From assembly GCA_964484765.1 (NCBI GenBank), contig CAZAGI010000038.1, forward strand, positions 8,006 through 72,005: a DNA stretch of 64,000 nt, written 5' to 3'. Under the pieces are notes generated by a model, which had not been told where the DNA came from, searched no databases, and saw nothing but the letters and a program-made list of their open reading frames with translations. The stretch comes from DSVQ01 sp964484765. GTDB lineage: Bacteria; Planctomycetota; Planctomycetia; Planctomycetales; Planctomycetaceae. The translations under genes and the position numbers were made by a program. The stretch's first letter is position 1. Each line of letters opens with the position of its first letter. This document shows positions 8,925 through 18,005 of the stretch, in pieces.

Positions 8925-9005
8925 GGCGGGTGACAGGTGATCGGTGGCAGGCAGAAATCCACCATCTCTTTTCTGCCCACCACCGACCACCCATCACCTA
9001 CCACC
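8925..9005. repeat. Inverted word-type repeat in front of metG
   Basis: The left arm (GGTGACAGGTGATCGGTGGC, then AGGCAGAAA) is approximately the reverse complement of the right arm (TTTCTGCCCACCACCGACCA, then CCCATCACCTACC). The arms are degenerate, with runs of GGTG/CACC words. An open frame upstream of metG runs through this repeat, but the protein-family start is at 9018, after it. Confidence 0.7.
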
Positions 9006-9017
9006 TTGAATCGCCGC

Positions 9018-11078
9018 ATGACTCGTCGCATTCTCGTTACAGCCGCGTTGCCTTACGCCAACGGGCACATTCACCTCGGGCATCTGGTCGAATACATCCA
9101 GACCGACATCTGGGTGCGCTTCCAGAAGCTCCGCGGCCACCGCTGCGTGTTCGTGTGTGCGGATGACACGCACGGCACGGCGATTATGATCCGCGCGAAG
9201 CAGGAAGGCCGGTCGGAAACGTCCCTCATCGCCGACATGCGACTCGCCCACCTCGCGGACTTCGGCAAGTTTGACGTGGCCTTTGACCACTACGGCAGCA
9301 CCCACAGCGATTCGACCCGCGCGATCTGCCACGAAATCTGGGCAGCGTTGCGACAGGGTGGGTACATCGCTGAAAAGGATGTGACGCAACTTTTCGATCC
9401 GGTCGAGAACACGTTTCTCGCAGACCGGTTCGTGAAAGGGACGTGTCCGATCTGCAAGTCGCCGGATCAATATGGCGACAACTGCGACAAGTGCGGTTCG
9501 ACATACACCCCCGCCGATTTGATTGATCCGGTCAGCACGCTTTCGGGGGCGAAACCCGAGATTCGGACCGCGGCCCATCTCTTCGTGCAGATCGAAAAAC
9601 TGCACGATTTCCTCACCGATTACACGCAGTCCGGCAAACATCTGCAGGACGAAGTCGCGAACTATCTGAAGGGCCACTTCCTGTCCGAACCGTTGCGGGA
9701 TTGGGACGTGTCGAGGCCCGCACCGTACTTCGGGTTTGAGATTCCGGACAGCCCCGGCAATTACTGGTACGTGTGGTTCGACGCGCCGATCGGTTACATC
9801 GGTTCCACCGCGGACTGGGCGGCGAAGAACGGCGGCACGTGGCAGGAGTGGTGGAAGAACGCGGACACCGAAATCCATCACTTCATCGGCAAGGACATCA
9901 CGTACTTCCACACGCTGTTCTGGCCCGCCATGTTGAAGGCGGCGGGGTTCAATCTGCCGCACCGCGTCCACATTCACGGCTTCCTCACGGTCGACGGCGA
10001 GAAGATGTCGAAGACCAAGGGGACGTTCATCCAAGCCGCGACGTACGCCAAGCACCTCGATGCCCAGTACCTGCGGTATTACTACGCCTCGAAACTCGGG
10101 GCGCGGCTGGACGACCTCGATCTCAACCTCGATGAATTCGTCGCCAAGGTGAACTCCGATCTCGTGGGGAAGGTCGTCAACCTCGCCAGCCGCACGGCGA
10201 AATTTGTCGAAGCGACCGGGTTGTCGGCGACCTATCCCGATGATGGCGGGCTGTTCAATGACATTGCTTCCGCGTCGGAGACCATCGCCGATCTCTACGA
10301 GCGTGGCGAGTACAACACCGCGTTGCGGGAGATCATGGCGTTTGCGGATCGTGCGAACAAATTCGTCGAAGAAAACGCTCCGTGGATTTTGAAGAAGGAT
10401 CCGACAAAGTCTGCGGAACTGCAGGCGTCGTGTACGGTCGCATTGAATGTGTTTCGGCAGATTGTGATTTATCTGTCGCCGATTCTGCCGCGGTTGGCGG
10501 AGCAGACGCGAAAGTTGTTGAATTGTCCGATTGCGAACTGGGACGAAGTGCGAACGCCGCAGGTGGGCACGCCTGTTTCCAAGTTCGAGCACCTCATGAA
10601 GCGAGTTGAACTCGCACAGGTTCAGGCCATGATTGAAGACGGAAAGCAAGCCGCTCCCCAGAGTGACATTAATACGGGAACTCCCGCTCCGGTTGCTGAA
10701 ACTGCGGGGGACAGCGCGGCGTATCTCGAAAAGGAACCGCTCACCGCGGAGAACTGCACGATCGACGACTTCGTGAAGGTCGACCTGCGCGTGGCCCGCG
10801 TGCTGGAATGCACCGCCGTCGAGGCGTCCGACAAGTTGCTGCAGTTGACGTTGTCCCTCGGCGGCGACGTGAAGCGCAATGTCTTCGCGGGGATCAAGAA
10901 CGTCTACAAGCCGGAAGACCTCGTCGGCAAGCTGGTGATCCTGTGCGCCAACCTCGCCCCGCGGAAAATGAAATTCGGTGTGAGCGAAGGTATGGTCCTC
11001 GCCGCCGGAGCCGGAGGGAAAGAGATTTTCGTCCTCTCCGCCGACACCGGCGCCCAACCCGGCATGCGCGTGCATTAG
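9018..11078 (+). CDS. metG: Methionyl-tRNA synthetase with C-terminal tRNA-binding domain
   Basis: A 686-residue class I synthetase that charges tRNA-Met. The start at 9018 gives MTRRILVTAALPYANGHIHL, the usual MetG beginning with the HIGH-type motif HLGH; an upstream start at 8937 would add residues encoded by an intergenic repeat and was rejected. A zinc knuckle (CPIC...CDKC) lies near residues 145-160 and the second signature is KMSKT in GEKMSKTKGTF. Residues from about 575 form the EMAP-II-like tRNA-binding domain (FVKVDLRVARVLEC, CANLAPRKMKFGVSEGM) found in dimeric long MetG. A large palindromic repeat follows the gene. Confidence 0.97.
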   Translation: MTRRILVTAALPYANGHIHLGHLVEYIQTDIWVRFQKLRGHRCVFVCADDTHGTAIMIRAKQEGRSETSLIADMRLAHLADFGKFDVAFDHYGSTHSDSTRAICHEIWAALRQGGYIAEKDVTQLFDPVENTFLADRFVKGTCPICKSPDQYGDNCDKCGSTYTPADLIDPVSTLSGAKPEIRTAAHLFVQIEKLHDFLTDYTQSGKHLQDEVANYLKGHFLSEPLRDWDVSRPAPYFGFEIPDSPGNYWYVWFDAPIGYIGSTADWAAKNGGTWQEWWKNADTEIHHFIGKDITYFHTLFWPAMLKAAGFNLPHRVHIHGFLTVDGEKMSKTKGTFIQAATYAKHLDAQYLRYYYASKLGARLDDLDLNLDEFVAKVNSDLVGKVVNLASRTAKFVEATGLSATYPDDGGLFNDIASASETIADLYERGEYNTALREIMAFADRANKFVEENAPWILKKDPTKSAELQASCTVALNVFRQIVIYLSPILPRLAEQTRKLLNCPIANWDEVRTPQVGTPVSKFEHLMKRVELAQVQAMIEDGKQAAPQSDINTGTPAPVAETAGDSAAYLEKEPLTAENCTIDDFVKVDLRVARVLECTAVEASDKLLQLTLSLGGDVKRNVFAGIKNVYKPEDLVGKLVILCANLAPRKMKFGVSEGMVLAAGAGGKEIFVLSADTGAQPGMRVH

Positions 11079-11084
11079 CCAGTA

Positions 11085-11164
11085 TTGTGAGCGGACCGGC
11101 GCTAGCTGCCGGTTTTTCTGCCACAAATAAAAGATACCGGCGGCTAGCGCTGTGCCGCTCACAA
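11085..11164. repeat. Large inverted repeat after metG
   Basis: Two 29-base arms (11085-11113 and 11136-11164) are nearly reverse complements. The outer parts TTGTGAGCGG and CCGCTCACAA match perfectly, and the inner GCTAG and GCCGGT parts match with a few differences. The 22-base loop contains TTTTTC and AAATAAAAG. It could serve as a metG terminator, but its length and structure fit a dispersed palindromic element. Confidence 0.75.
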
Positions 11165-11298
11165 AGAGTCACAACGCGTCAACCTTTTTCCCCTGATTCT
11201 TCGGGAAATCCCGACGCAACTCCTGTCCTCCGCTTGCATCGCTGCACTGTCCTCGCGACACTGCCATATAGAACAGTGTTGATGGGTGAGGTGCGGCG

Positions 11299-14200
11299 AT
11301 GGTGTGGGTCTTGCGGACGGGGTTGGTATCGGGATGGTGGCTGTGCGGGATCATTTCCGTGGTGGTCGCCGCGCCGCCGGACAAAATTGATTTCCAGCGC
11401 GATGTGCGGCCGATCCTCGCGGAAAAGTGCATTGGCTGCCATGGGCCGAACCATCCCGAAGCCGGCGTGCGGATGGTCGACCGCACGTCGATTCTGGCCA
11501 ACGGCGAGAGCGGCCAGCCGATCGTGGTCGCAGGCAATCCCGATCACAGCGAACTCTTTCGTCGCGTGATCAGCACGGACCCCGATGTCCGCATGCCGCC
11601 GGGCGAAAAACCGCCGCTGACTGCGGATCAAATCGCGATTCTGAAGAAGTGGATCGAGAGCGGTGCGGAATGGTCGGCTCATTGGTCGTTCGTCCCGATC
11701 ACCCGCCCGGATGTGCCCGACGCGGACCCTGAAGTCGATTCGTGGCCGCGATCCGACATCGACCGATTCGTGTTGAATGAACTCTACGCCCGGAAATGGT
11801 CCCCTTCGCCGGAAGCCGATCGGTTCACTTTGCTGAAGCGGTTGTCGTATGACCTGATCGGCTTGCCGCCGACCATCGCCGAAGCGGACGATTTCGTGAA
11901 AGAAACGTCGCCGGATGCTTACGAAAAAGTCGTCCGCCGGTTACTCGATTCTCCGCACTTTGGTGAGCGCTGGGGTCGGCACTGGCTCGACCTCGCGCAC
12001 TACGCCGATTCCGATGGTTACGAAAAAGACCGCGGCCGGCCGGATGCGTACCTGTTTCGCGATTGGGTGATCGATGCCATCAATCGGGATGTTCCCTTCG
12101 ATCAATTCACCATGGAACAACTCGCCGGGGATTTGTTGCCGGAGGCGACGTCGTCCCAACGGATCGCGACGGCCTTCCTGCGGCAGACGCTCACGAATGA
12201 GGAAGGCGGCGTGGATCAGGAAGAGTACCGCGTTGCCGCGTGTTTCGACCGGACCGAAACCGTGGGCACCGTGTGGCTCGGGCTGACCATCGGCTGCGTG
12301 CGGTGTCACGGTCACAAATATGACCCGCTGCCGCATGCGGATTACTACAAACTCTTCGCGTTCTTCAACAACGCGGAAGAAGAGAACGACCGCTTGCCGA
12401 TTGGTGCGGAGCAACTCGCGGACCTCGACCGCGAACGTTCACCGTTGATGCAGGCGTTGCTCGCGCGGAAACAAGCCCTCGCGCCGGCGGAAGCGGCGTG
12501 GGAACGGACCGAGCGCGAGAAACTGCTCGGCATCACGGATACGAAGCTGGCCGAAGACAATCTCTCCGTGGTCGAAGTGAAGTCGACCGCACTTCCCGAG
12601 GAAAAATTCGATGTCGACGCCAAGGCGATTCGTGCTCCGCTGACACCGCGCGAACGGGATACCTATACGGTCACCGGGACGACAACCGGAACGATCACCG
12701 GCATCAAACTCTCTGCGATCCCCGATGATCGCGCCCCGCACAAGGGGTCGGGATTCTCGAGCAGCGGCAACTTTGTGATTTCACGCATCAGCCTCACCCT
12801 GGAGCAGGACGGCCAACCGACGCGGGATATCCCGCTGCATCGCGCCACTGCCGATTACTCACAGGCCGGGTTTGCGCCGACGCAGGTGCTGCCCGCCGCG
12901 CCGGACAGCCGCAAGGGTTGGGCCGTCGGCGGTAAAGTCGCCGAAAAACATGCACTCACCCTGCGAACGACCGAACCGGTCGACCTCCCCGATGGGGCCA
13001 AACTGCGACTCGTGATCGATCAGCAGCACGGTTCGCAGCATGTCCTGGCATCGTTCCAGGTCGCCGTGCTGCGCGGCAACGCTCGCGGATTGTCTTTCGC
13101 CGAACCGGCCATCATCACGGCCCTCGACACTTATCCCGAAAAGCGCGTGGCGAACATCAAGCGGCAGTTGTTCGATTATTACGTCGAATACGTTGCTCGC
13201 GACGTGGAAGTCGCCCGGTTGGAAGCGGCGATGAAACAGGTTGACGAAAAACACAAAGCGAAACTGATGACCGTCCGCACCATCGCGCAGCCGCTGTTGC
13301 CGAGAACAACGCGTGTGTTTCATCGCGGCGAATTCCTGTCTCCGCGCGACGAAGTCCAACCCGGCGGTCCGAATCCGCTGGCCCCGTTACTGCCGCGCGG
13401 AGCGACGCCCGATCGGCTCGATCTCGCCCGCTGGCTGGTCGCACCCGAGAATCCCCTCACGGCGCGTGTGGCGGTCAATCATGTCTGGCTGAAATTGTTT
13501 GGCAGCGGCCTCGTGCGGACACCGAGCGACTTCGGCGTCCGCGGCGAACGGCCAACGCATCCCGAACTGCTCGACTGGCTCGCCGACCATTTCCGCAACG
13601 AGCTGAAGTGGAGCCGGAAGAAACTCATTCGGAACATTGTACTGTCGGCGACCTACCGTCAGACCTCACATCATCGGCCGGAATACGAAGTCCATGATCC
13701 GACCAATCAGTCGCTGTTCCGGCAGAACCGCTTCCGTGTGGAAGCCGAAATTGTGCGCGATCTCAATCTCGCGGTGAGCGGGTTGCTCTCACCAAAAATC
13801 GGTGGCCCGAGCGTTTTCCCGCCGATGCCCGAGGAACTCGCAAAGTTGAGTTACGCCAACAGTTTCTCCTGGAAAAACAGCACGGGCGAAGACCGTTATC
13901 GCCGCGGGATGTATACATTCTTCAAACGGACAATTCCACATCCGAACCTGATGACGTTTGATGCCCCGGATGCCAATGTGGCGTGTGTGGAACGCACGGT
14001 GTCCAACACGCCGCTGCAATCGTTGACGCTGCTCAACAACGAAAGCCATCTGGAAGCCGCCCAGCACTTGGCCCGGCGCGCGTTGACTTCTCCGGCTGCA
14101 ACGGACGACGAACGGCTGGCACTCGCACTGCGGTGGTGCGTTGCGCGATCACCGTCCGCCGCGGAAGTCGCCGTACTGAAACACACTCTTGATGACAGCC

Positions 14201-14346
14201 TTGGTTACTACAAAGTTCACGAAGCCGACGCGAAACAGTTCGGTGGCGAAGCCGCTGTGCAGGATCACACGTTTGCCGACGTCGCCGCGTGGACGGCGAC
14301 GATGCGTGTGATTCTCAATCTCGACGAATTCCTGACGCGAGAATAA
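11299..14346 (+). CDS. Planctomycete cytochrome c / DUF1549 / DUF1553 protein
   Basis: A 1015-residue protein with a GAGG ribosome site 8 bases before ATG and a signal peptide of about 25 residues. A cytochrome c domain follows (FQRDVRPILAEKCIGCHG, CIGCH at residues 44-48, and DVRMPPGEKPPLT for the Met side). DUF1549 covers about 150-350 (DRFVLNELYARKW; LTIGCVRCHGHKYDPL, a second CXXCH). A beta-rich insert lies at about 430-610, a short helical part near 640, and DUF1553 at about 690-970 (LARWLVAPENPLTARVAVN, SATYRQTSHH, NTPLQSLTLLN). It heads a same-strand cluster with the DUF1501 gene and the ceramidase-like gene. The activity is unproven; the family is secure. Confidence 0.93.
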   Translation: MVWVLRTGLVSGWWLCGIISVVVAAPPDKIDFQRDVRPILAEKCIGCHGPNHPEAGVRMVDRTSILANGESGQPIVVAGNPDHSELFRRVISTDPDVRMPPGEKPPLTADQIAILKKWIESGAEWSAHWSFVPITRPDVPDADPEVDSWPRSDIDRFVLNELYARKWSPSPEADRFTLLKRLSYDLIGLPPTIAEADDFVKETSPDAYEKVVRRLLDSPHFGERWGRHWLDLAHYADSDGYEKDRGRPDAYLFRDWVIDAINRDVPFDQFTMEQLAGDLLPEATSSQRIATAFLRQTLTNEEGGVDQEEYRVAACFDRTETVGTVWLGLTIGCVRCHGHKYDPLPHADYYKLFAFFNNAEEENDRLPIGAEQLADLDRERSPLMQALLARKQALAPAEAAWERTEREKLLGITDTKLAEDNLSVVEVKSTALPEEKFDVDAKAIRAPLTPRERDTYTVTGTTTGTITGIKLSAIPDDRAPHKGSGFSSSGNFVISRISLTLEQDGQPTRDIPLHRATADYSQAGFAPTQVLPAAPDSRKGWAVGGKVAEKHALTLRTTEPVDLPDGAKLRLVIDQQHGSQHVLASFQVAVLRGNARGLSFAEPAIITALDTYPEKRVANIKRQLFDYYVEYVARDVEVARLEAAMKQVDEKHKAKLMTVRTIAQPLLPRTTRVFHRGEFLSPRDEVQPGGPNPLAPLLPRGATPDRLDLARWLVAPENPLTARVAVNHVWLKLFGSGLVRTPSDFGVRGERPTHPELLDWLADHFRNELKWSRKKLIRNIVLSATYRQTSHHRPEYEVHDPTNQSLFRQNRFRVEAEIVRDLNLAVSGLLSPKIGGPSVFPPMPEELAKLSYANSFSWKNSTGEDRYRRGMYTFFKRTIPHPNLMTFDAPDANVACVERTVSNTPLQSLTLLNNESHLEAAQHLARRALTSPAATDDERLALALRWCVARSPSAAEVAVLKHTLDDSLGYYKVHEADAKQFGGEAAVQDHTFADVAAWTATMRVILNLDEFLTRE

Positions 14347-14347
14347 C

Positions 14348-14432
14348 GGCGAGCGGGGGGACGTAAGTCCCCCCGGTGACTGCATCGGACTGAAAGAAAA
14401 TCACCAGGGGGAGTAACCTCCCCCTGCTCGCC
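14348..14432. repeat. Nested inverted repeat with two GC-rich hairpins
   Basis: Between the cytochrome gene and the DUF1501 gene are two self-complementary hairpins: GGGGGGAC-GTAA-GTCCCCCC at 14355-14374 and AGGGGGAG-TAAC-CTCCCCCT at 14406-14425. The flanks GGCGAGC (14348) and GCTCGCC (14426) pair with each other, and GGTGA (14375) pairs with TCACC (14401). The whole can fold as a multi-branched cruciform, more elaborate than a normal terminator. Confidence 0.8.
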
Positions 14433-14449
14433 AAACGGAAACGAACCCT

Positions 14450-15934
14450 ATGAATGACTCGAATTTCCTCCAAATGCTGAATGCGGCCCACACTCGGCGG
14501 CGTTTCTTGCACGCCGCGGGGTATGGCGTCGGACTCGCGGCACTGTCGCAAATGATGGGGAATGCGGAAGGAGCGAACGCAGCACCGGTTGATCCGCTCA
14601 GCGGCAAGCCTGCCCACTTCCCGGTGAAGGCGAAGCAGTGCATCTTCATTTTTCTCGAAGGGGCCCCCAGCCAGCTCGACATGTTCGATCCGAAGCCGAA
14701 GCTCAATGAACTCAATGGCCAGCCGTTGCCGGAATCGCTGACGAAAGAAGTCCGCTTTGCATTCATCAAGAAGGAATCCGCGGTCCTGATGGGATCGAAG
14801 CGGGTCTTCAAAAAGCATGGTGAATCGGGTATGGAGTTCAGCGACTTCCTGCCGCACCTCGCAACGTGTGCCGACGACATGCTGATGATCCGGTCGATGC
14901 ACACCGACCAGTTCAATCACCACCCGGCACAACTCTCGTTGCAATGCGGGCGGTCGTTCTTTGGCTTACCCACGGCAGGGGCCTGGCTGACGTATGGCCT
15001 CGGCAGTGAATCGCAGGATTTGCCGGGGTATGTCGTGCTGTCGACCGGCCGCGGCACCAGCGGCGGGGCCTCGCTGTGGCAAAGCGGGTTCTTACCCTCG
15101 ACGTATGCCGGTGTGCTACTCCGCAGTCAAGGGGAACCGGTCCTCAATCTCGCGAACCCGCCCGGGTTGCCGCCAAGTCTGCAACGCTCGGGACTCGATG
15201 CGCTGCGCTCACTGAATCAATCTCGCTTGGAAACGGTCGCCGATCCGGAAATCGCCAGTCGCATCGCCAGCTATGAACTCGCGTTCCGCATGCAGTCCGC
15301 GGCTCCCGAGTTGACGGATCTCTCCGGTGAAACGCAGGCCACCCTTGATGCCTACGGCCTTGGTCGCAAGGAACCGGACATCAAAGCGTCGCGTGGCGGC
15401 GGACCCGGTCAATACCACGCTTTCTCGACGAGTTGCCTCCTCGCGCGGCGGCTCGTCGAACGAGGTGTGCGCTTCGTGCAGATCAATCACGCTTCGTGGG
15501 ATCACCACTCGAATCTGGATACCGAACTCGCCCAGAACTGCGGCATGGCTGATCAACCTGTCGCGGCCCTCATCCAAGATCTCAAACAGCGCGGTCTGCT
15601 CGACGAAACACTCATCGTCTGGGCCGGGGAATTCGGTCGCACGCCGCTGGGAGAAAACCGGATGGGAACGGGAACGGTTACTGGCCGTGACCATCACCCA
15701 TCCGCGTTCTCGATCTGGATGGCGGGCGGCGGCGTGAAGGGCGGGTTGACATACGGCACGACGGACGAAATCGGCTGGTCGATCACGGAGAAACCGGTGC
15801 ACATTAACGACTTCCACGCGACGTTCCTGCGACTGTTCGGCATCGACCACCTGCGGTTGACACACCGTCATCAGGGTCTCGACGCACGCCTCACCGGTGT
15901 CGCCGGGAACATCATCCCCGACTGGATCGCCTAG
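14450..15934 (+). CDS. DUF1501 family protein
   Basis: A 494-residue exported protein with a Tat-like N-terminus (TRRRFLHAAGYGVGLAAL). Family blocks are present in order: FIFLEGAPSQLDMFDPKP, the MIRSMHTDQFNHHPAQ block, NHASWDHHSNLDTE, then WAGEFGRTPLGEN and GRDHHPSAFSIWMAGGGVK near the C-terminus. The His/Asp-rich motifs suggest a metal site of the sulfatase/alkaline-phosphatase superfamily. It lies 103 bases after the cytochrome/DUF1549/DUF1553 gene with the nested repeat between, the standard gene order in planctomycetes, so the two products probably act together outside the cytoplasm. Confidence 0.93.
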   Translation: MNDSNFLQMLNAAHTRRRFLHAAGYGVGLAALSQMMGNAEGANAAPVDPLSGKPAHFPVKAKQCIFIFLEGAPSQLDMFDPKPKLNELNGQPLPESLTKEVRFAFIKKESAVLMGSKRVFKKHGESGMEFSDFLPHLATCADDMLMIRSMHTDQFNHHPAQLSLQCGRSFFGLPTAGAWLTYGLGSESQDLPGYVVLSTGRGTSGGASLWQSGFLPSTYAGVLLRSQGEPVLNLANPPGLPPSLQRSGLDALRSLNQSRLETVADPEIASRIASYELAFRMQSAAPELTDLSGETQATLDAYGLGRKEPDIKASRGGGPGQYHAFSTSCLLARRLVERGVRFVQINHASWDHHSNLDTELAQNCGMADQPVAALIQDLKQRGLLDETLIVWAGEFGRTPLGENRMGTGTVTGRDHHPSAFSIWMAGGGVKGGLTYGTTDEIGWSITEKPVHINDFHATFLRLFGIDHLRLTHRHQGLDARLTGVAGNIIPDWIA

Positions 15935-15962
15935 AGACCTACGGATTCTAAACCGTGGGTCT
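15935..15962 (+). terminator. Possible terminator after DUF1501 gene
   Basis: AGACCTACGG pairs with CCGTGGGTCT (9 of 10 positions) directly after the stop codon, followed by CTTCTTAC. It overlaps the upstream part of the open frame of the ceramidase-like gene, which favours the later start at 15985 for that gene. Confidence 0.5.
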
Positions 15963-15984
15963 CTTCTTACTTCCTGGAGTTGAA

Positions 15985-17346
15985 ATGGCACTTCGGTTCC
16001 TGTTCGCGATTGCAGTTTTCCTCACCACCACCCCTCTTATTGCACAAAACACCGGCTGGAAAGCCGGCACCGCGAAAGCCGTCATCACACCCGCGGAACC
16101 GATGTGGATGGCAGGCTACGGCGGCCGCAACAAACCTGCGGAAGGCACGCTGCACGATCTCTATATCCGAGTACTGGCGCTTCAGGATGCACGCGGTCAC
16201 CGGGCGATCACGATGTCCAGCGATACGCTGGGGATATCACAACCAATCTACGAAGCCGTGGTCGCCGCTGCGGACAAACAGTTCGGTCTGAAGCGCGCGG
16301 ACATCATGCTCAACGCGTCCCACACGCACTGCGGCCCGGTGCTGAAGCAGGCGCTGTCTGACATCTATCCGCTCAATGATGCACAGCGCAAACAGGTCGA
16401 CGTCTATTCAGATAAACTGATTGAAACGATCGTTAGTACCATCGGCAAAGCGCTGACGGACTTGGAACCAGTCGCACTGTCACACGGACAGGGAACGACC
16501 GATTTCGCGGTGAATCGCCGCACGAATCGCGAACCGGATGTCCCGATGCTGCGGGCGGAGAACCGGTTGCTCGGCCCGGTGGACCACGCAGTCCCTGTGC
16601 TGACGGCAACGCGGGCTGATGGTTCTCTCAAAGCCATTGTTTTTGCTTACGCCTGCCACAACACGGTGATGGATTTCTACCAGTGGAGCGGCGACTACGC
16701 GGGCATCGCACAGCTCGCGCTCGAAGCCCGGCACCCCAACACGGTGGCCATGTTCGCGATGGGCTGCGGGGCCGATCAGAATCCACTGCCGCGCCGCAAG
16801 GTCGAGCTACTGAAACAATATGGTCTACAACTCGCCGATGCCGTCGATGAAGCATTGAAACAACCGTTCAAACCGTTAGCTGCGAAGTTGACCACGGCAG
16901 TCGAGTTGACGCCGCTCAAACTCGATCCGCTCCCGCCGCGCGACCAACTCGAAAAAATGGCCGCCGCGCCGGAAAGTTACAGTCAACGCTGGGCGTCGCG
17001 GGTGTTGAAGTTGTCAACCGACAAACCCTTTCCCGACTATCCGTATCCCGTGCAGGCGTGGAAGCTCGGCGATTCACTGCTGTGGATCACGCTCGGCGGC
17101 GAGGTCGTCGTCGACTACAGCCTGCGCTTCAAAGGCCAGTACGGTTACGACACCTGGGTCACCGCATATGCGAACGACGTGATGGCCTACATCCCCTCGG
17201 CCCGCGTCCGCATCGAAGGGGGCTACGAAGGCCAAAGCTCGATGATGGTGTACGGTCAACCCGCCGAACGCTGGGCGGCGGATGTCGAAGACCGCGTCGC
17301 CGCCGGCGTCGAGCGCGTCGTCAAACTGGTGCAGTCGCTGCGATAA
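15985..17346 (+). CDS. Neutral/alkaline non-lysosomal ceramidase-like exported protein
   Basis: A 453-residue protein. The start at 15985 follows a CCTGGAG ribosome site and gives a clean signal peptide (ALRFLFAIAVFLTTTPLIAQ). The mature N-terminus WKAGTAKAVITPAEPMWMAGY is the typical opening of the ceramidase N-terminal domain. SHTHCGP near residue 115 and YACHNTVMDF near 220 supply the His residues expected of the zinc site. True neutral ceramidases hydrolyse the N-acyl bond of ceramide; this shorter planctomycete form lacks the long C-terminal Ig domain, so the substrate is open. Position suggests it is an accessory hydrolase of the cytochrome/DUF1501 cluster. Confidence 0.88.
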   Translation: MALRFLFAIAVFLTTTPLIAQNTGWKAGTAKAVITPAEPMWMAGYGGRNKPAEGTLHDLYIRVLALQDARGHRAITMSSDTLGISQPIYEAVVAAADKQFGLKRADIMLNASHTHCGPVLKQALSDIYPLNDAQRKQVDVYSDKLIETIVSTIGKALTDLEPVALSHGQGTTDFAVNRRTNREPDVPMLRAENRLLGPVDHAVPVLTATRADGSLKAIVFAYACHNTVMDFYQWSGDYAGIAQLALEARHPNTVAMFAMGCGADQNPLPRRKVELLKQYGLQLADAVDEALKQPFKPLAAKLTTAVELTPLKLDPLPPRDQLEKMAAAPESYSQRWASRVLKLSTDKPFPDYPYPVQAWKLGDSLLWITLGGEVVVDYSLRFKGQYGYDTWVTAYANDVMAYIPSARVRIEGGYEGQSSMMVYGQPAERWAADVEDRVAAGVERVVKLVQSLR

Positions 17347-17353
17347 ATATCCC

Positions 17354-17457
17354 GAAGCCCGGCATCTGCATTTGGATGCCGGGCTTCCGCATTTCAGATG
17401 ACAACGAGTGATTGTTCGAAAATCAGAAGTCCGGCATTGAAGAAAATGCCGGACTTC
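17354..17457. terminator. Pair of terminator-like hairpins
   Basis: Two perfect 13-bp hairpins: GAAGCCCGGCATC (17354-17366) with its complement at 17375-17387, and GAAGTCCGGCATT (17426-17438) with its complement at 17445-17457. The arms are related to each other and to the hairpin at 7382; the first shares the string AAGCCCGGCATCTGCATTT with it. They follow the ceramidase-like gene. Confidence 0.75.
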
Positions 17458-17567
17458 ACACCACTCGCGAATCCCGCCGTACTGAATTCCGCTTTCCTCG
17501 GGACATGTGTATCCTAAGGAGACTGATACTCGGCAGACAGGGATCCGTCGGCAGGGCTGCAATTCCG

Positions 17568-18005
17568 ATGCAAAAAGTCAAAGCGTGCGGAGTGCTGGTG
17601 TTCCGCAAGCAACCCGCCCCGTCGTTTCTGGTGATGAAACATCATCACCGCTGGGACTTGCCCAAGGGACATCTTGAAGAGGGCGAAACCGAACGGCAGT
17701 GCGCGATCCGGGAGATGTGGGAGGAAACCGGCATCGGGATGCACACCATCCAGCTCGACCCGCGGTTCCGGTATCAGGAGGTTTATCATCCGTACGAAGC
17801 GCGGTTCGGTCCCGGCCGGGTGGAAAAAACGCTGGTGATCTTTCTCGGCTGGCTCGAAAAAGACCACCCGATCACCGTGACGGAGCATCTCGGCCACGAA
17901 TGGTTGCCGTGGAACCCGCCGCACAAAATTCAGAAATATACGATCGACCCGCTGCTGGCGAGCCTCGAAGAATATTTCAAAGAGAATGACATCCAGATCG
18001 CATAA
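17568..18005 (+). CDS. NUDIX hydrolase, Ap4A hydrolase-like
   Basis: A 145-residue protein. The NUDIX box is complete: GHLEEGETERQCAIREMWEE fits GX5EX7REUXEEXG(U). The N-terminus (KACGVLVFR) and the preceding WDLPKGH match the bis(5'-nucleosyl)-tetraphosphatase type, which hydrolyses dinucleoside polyphosphates. The start at 17568 begins immediately before the conserved first strand; in-frame starts at 17505 and earlier would add unconserved residues. It precedes the dihydroorotase gene by 47 bases on the same strand, and that gap holds a copy of the dispersed GCGGTTTCG repeat. Confidence 0.88.
   Translation: MQKVKACGVLVFRKQPAPSFLVMKHHHRWDLPKGHLEEGETERQCAIREMWEETGIGMHTIQLDPRFRYQEVYHPYEARFGPGRVEKTLVIFLGWLEKDHPITVTEHLGHEWLPWNPPHKIQKYTIDPLLASLEEYFKENDIQIA

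Noticed and set aside
8937..9017. Earlier in-frame start for metG
   Set aside because: The added residues are encoded by the inverted word-type repeat, and MetG proteins begin with the strand right after 9018.
8994..11162. A 722-residue open frame on the minus strand opposite metG
   Set aside because: It mirrors metG along its length. Its translation is Arg/Asp/Val-rich without family motifs, the expected antisense image of a GC-rich coding frame.
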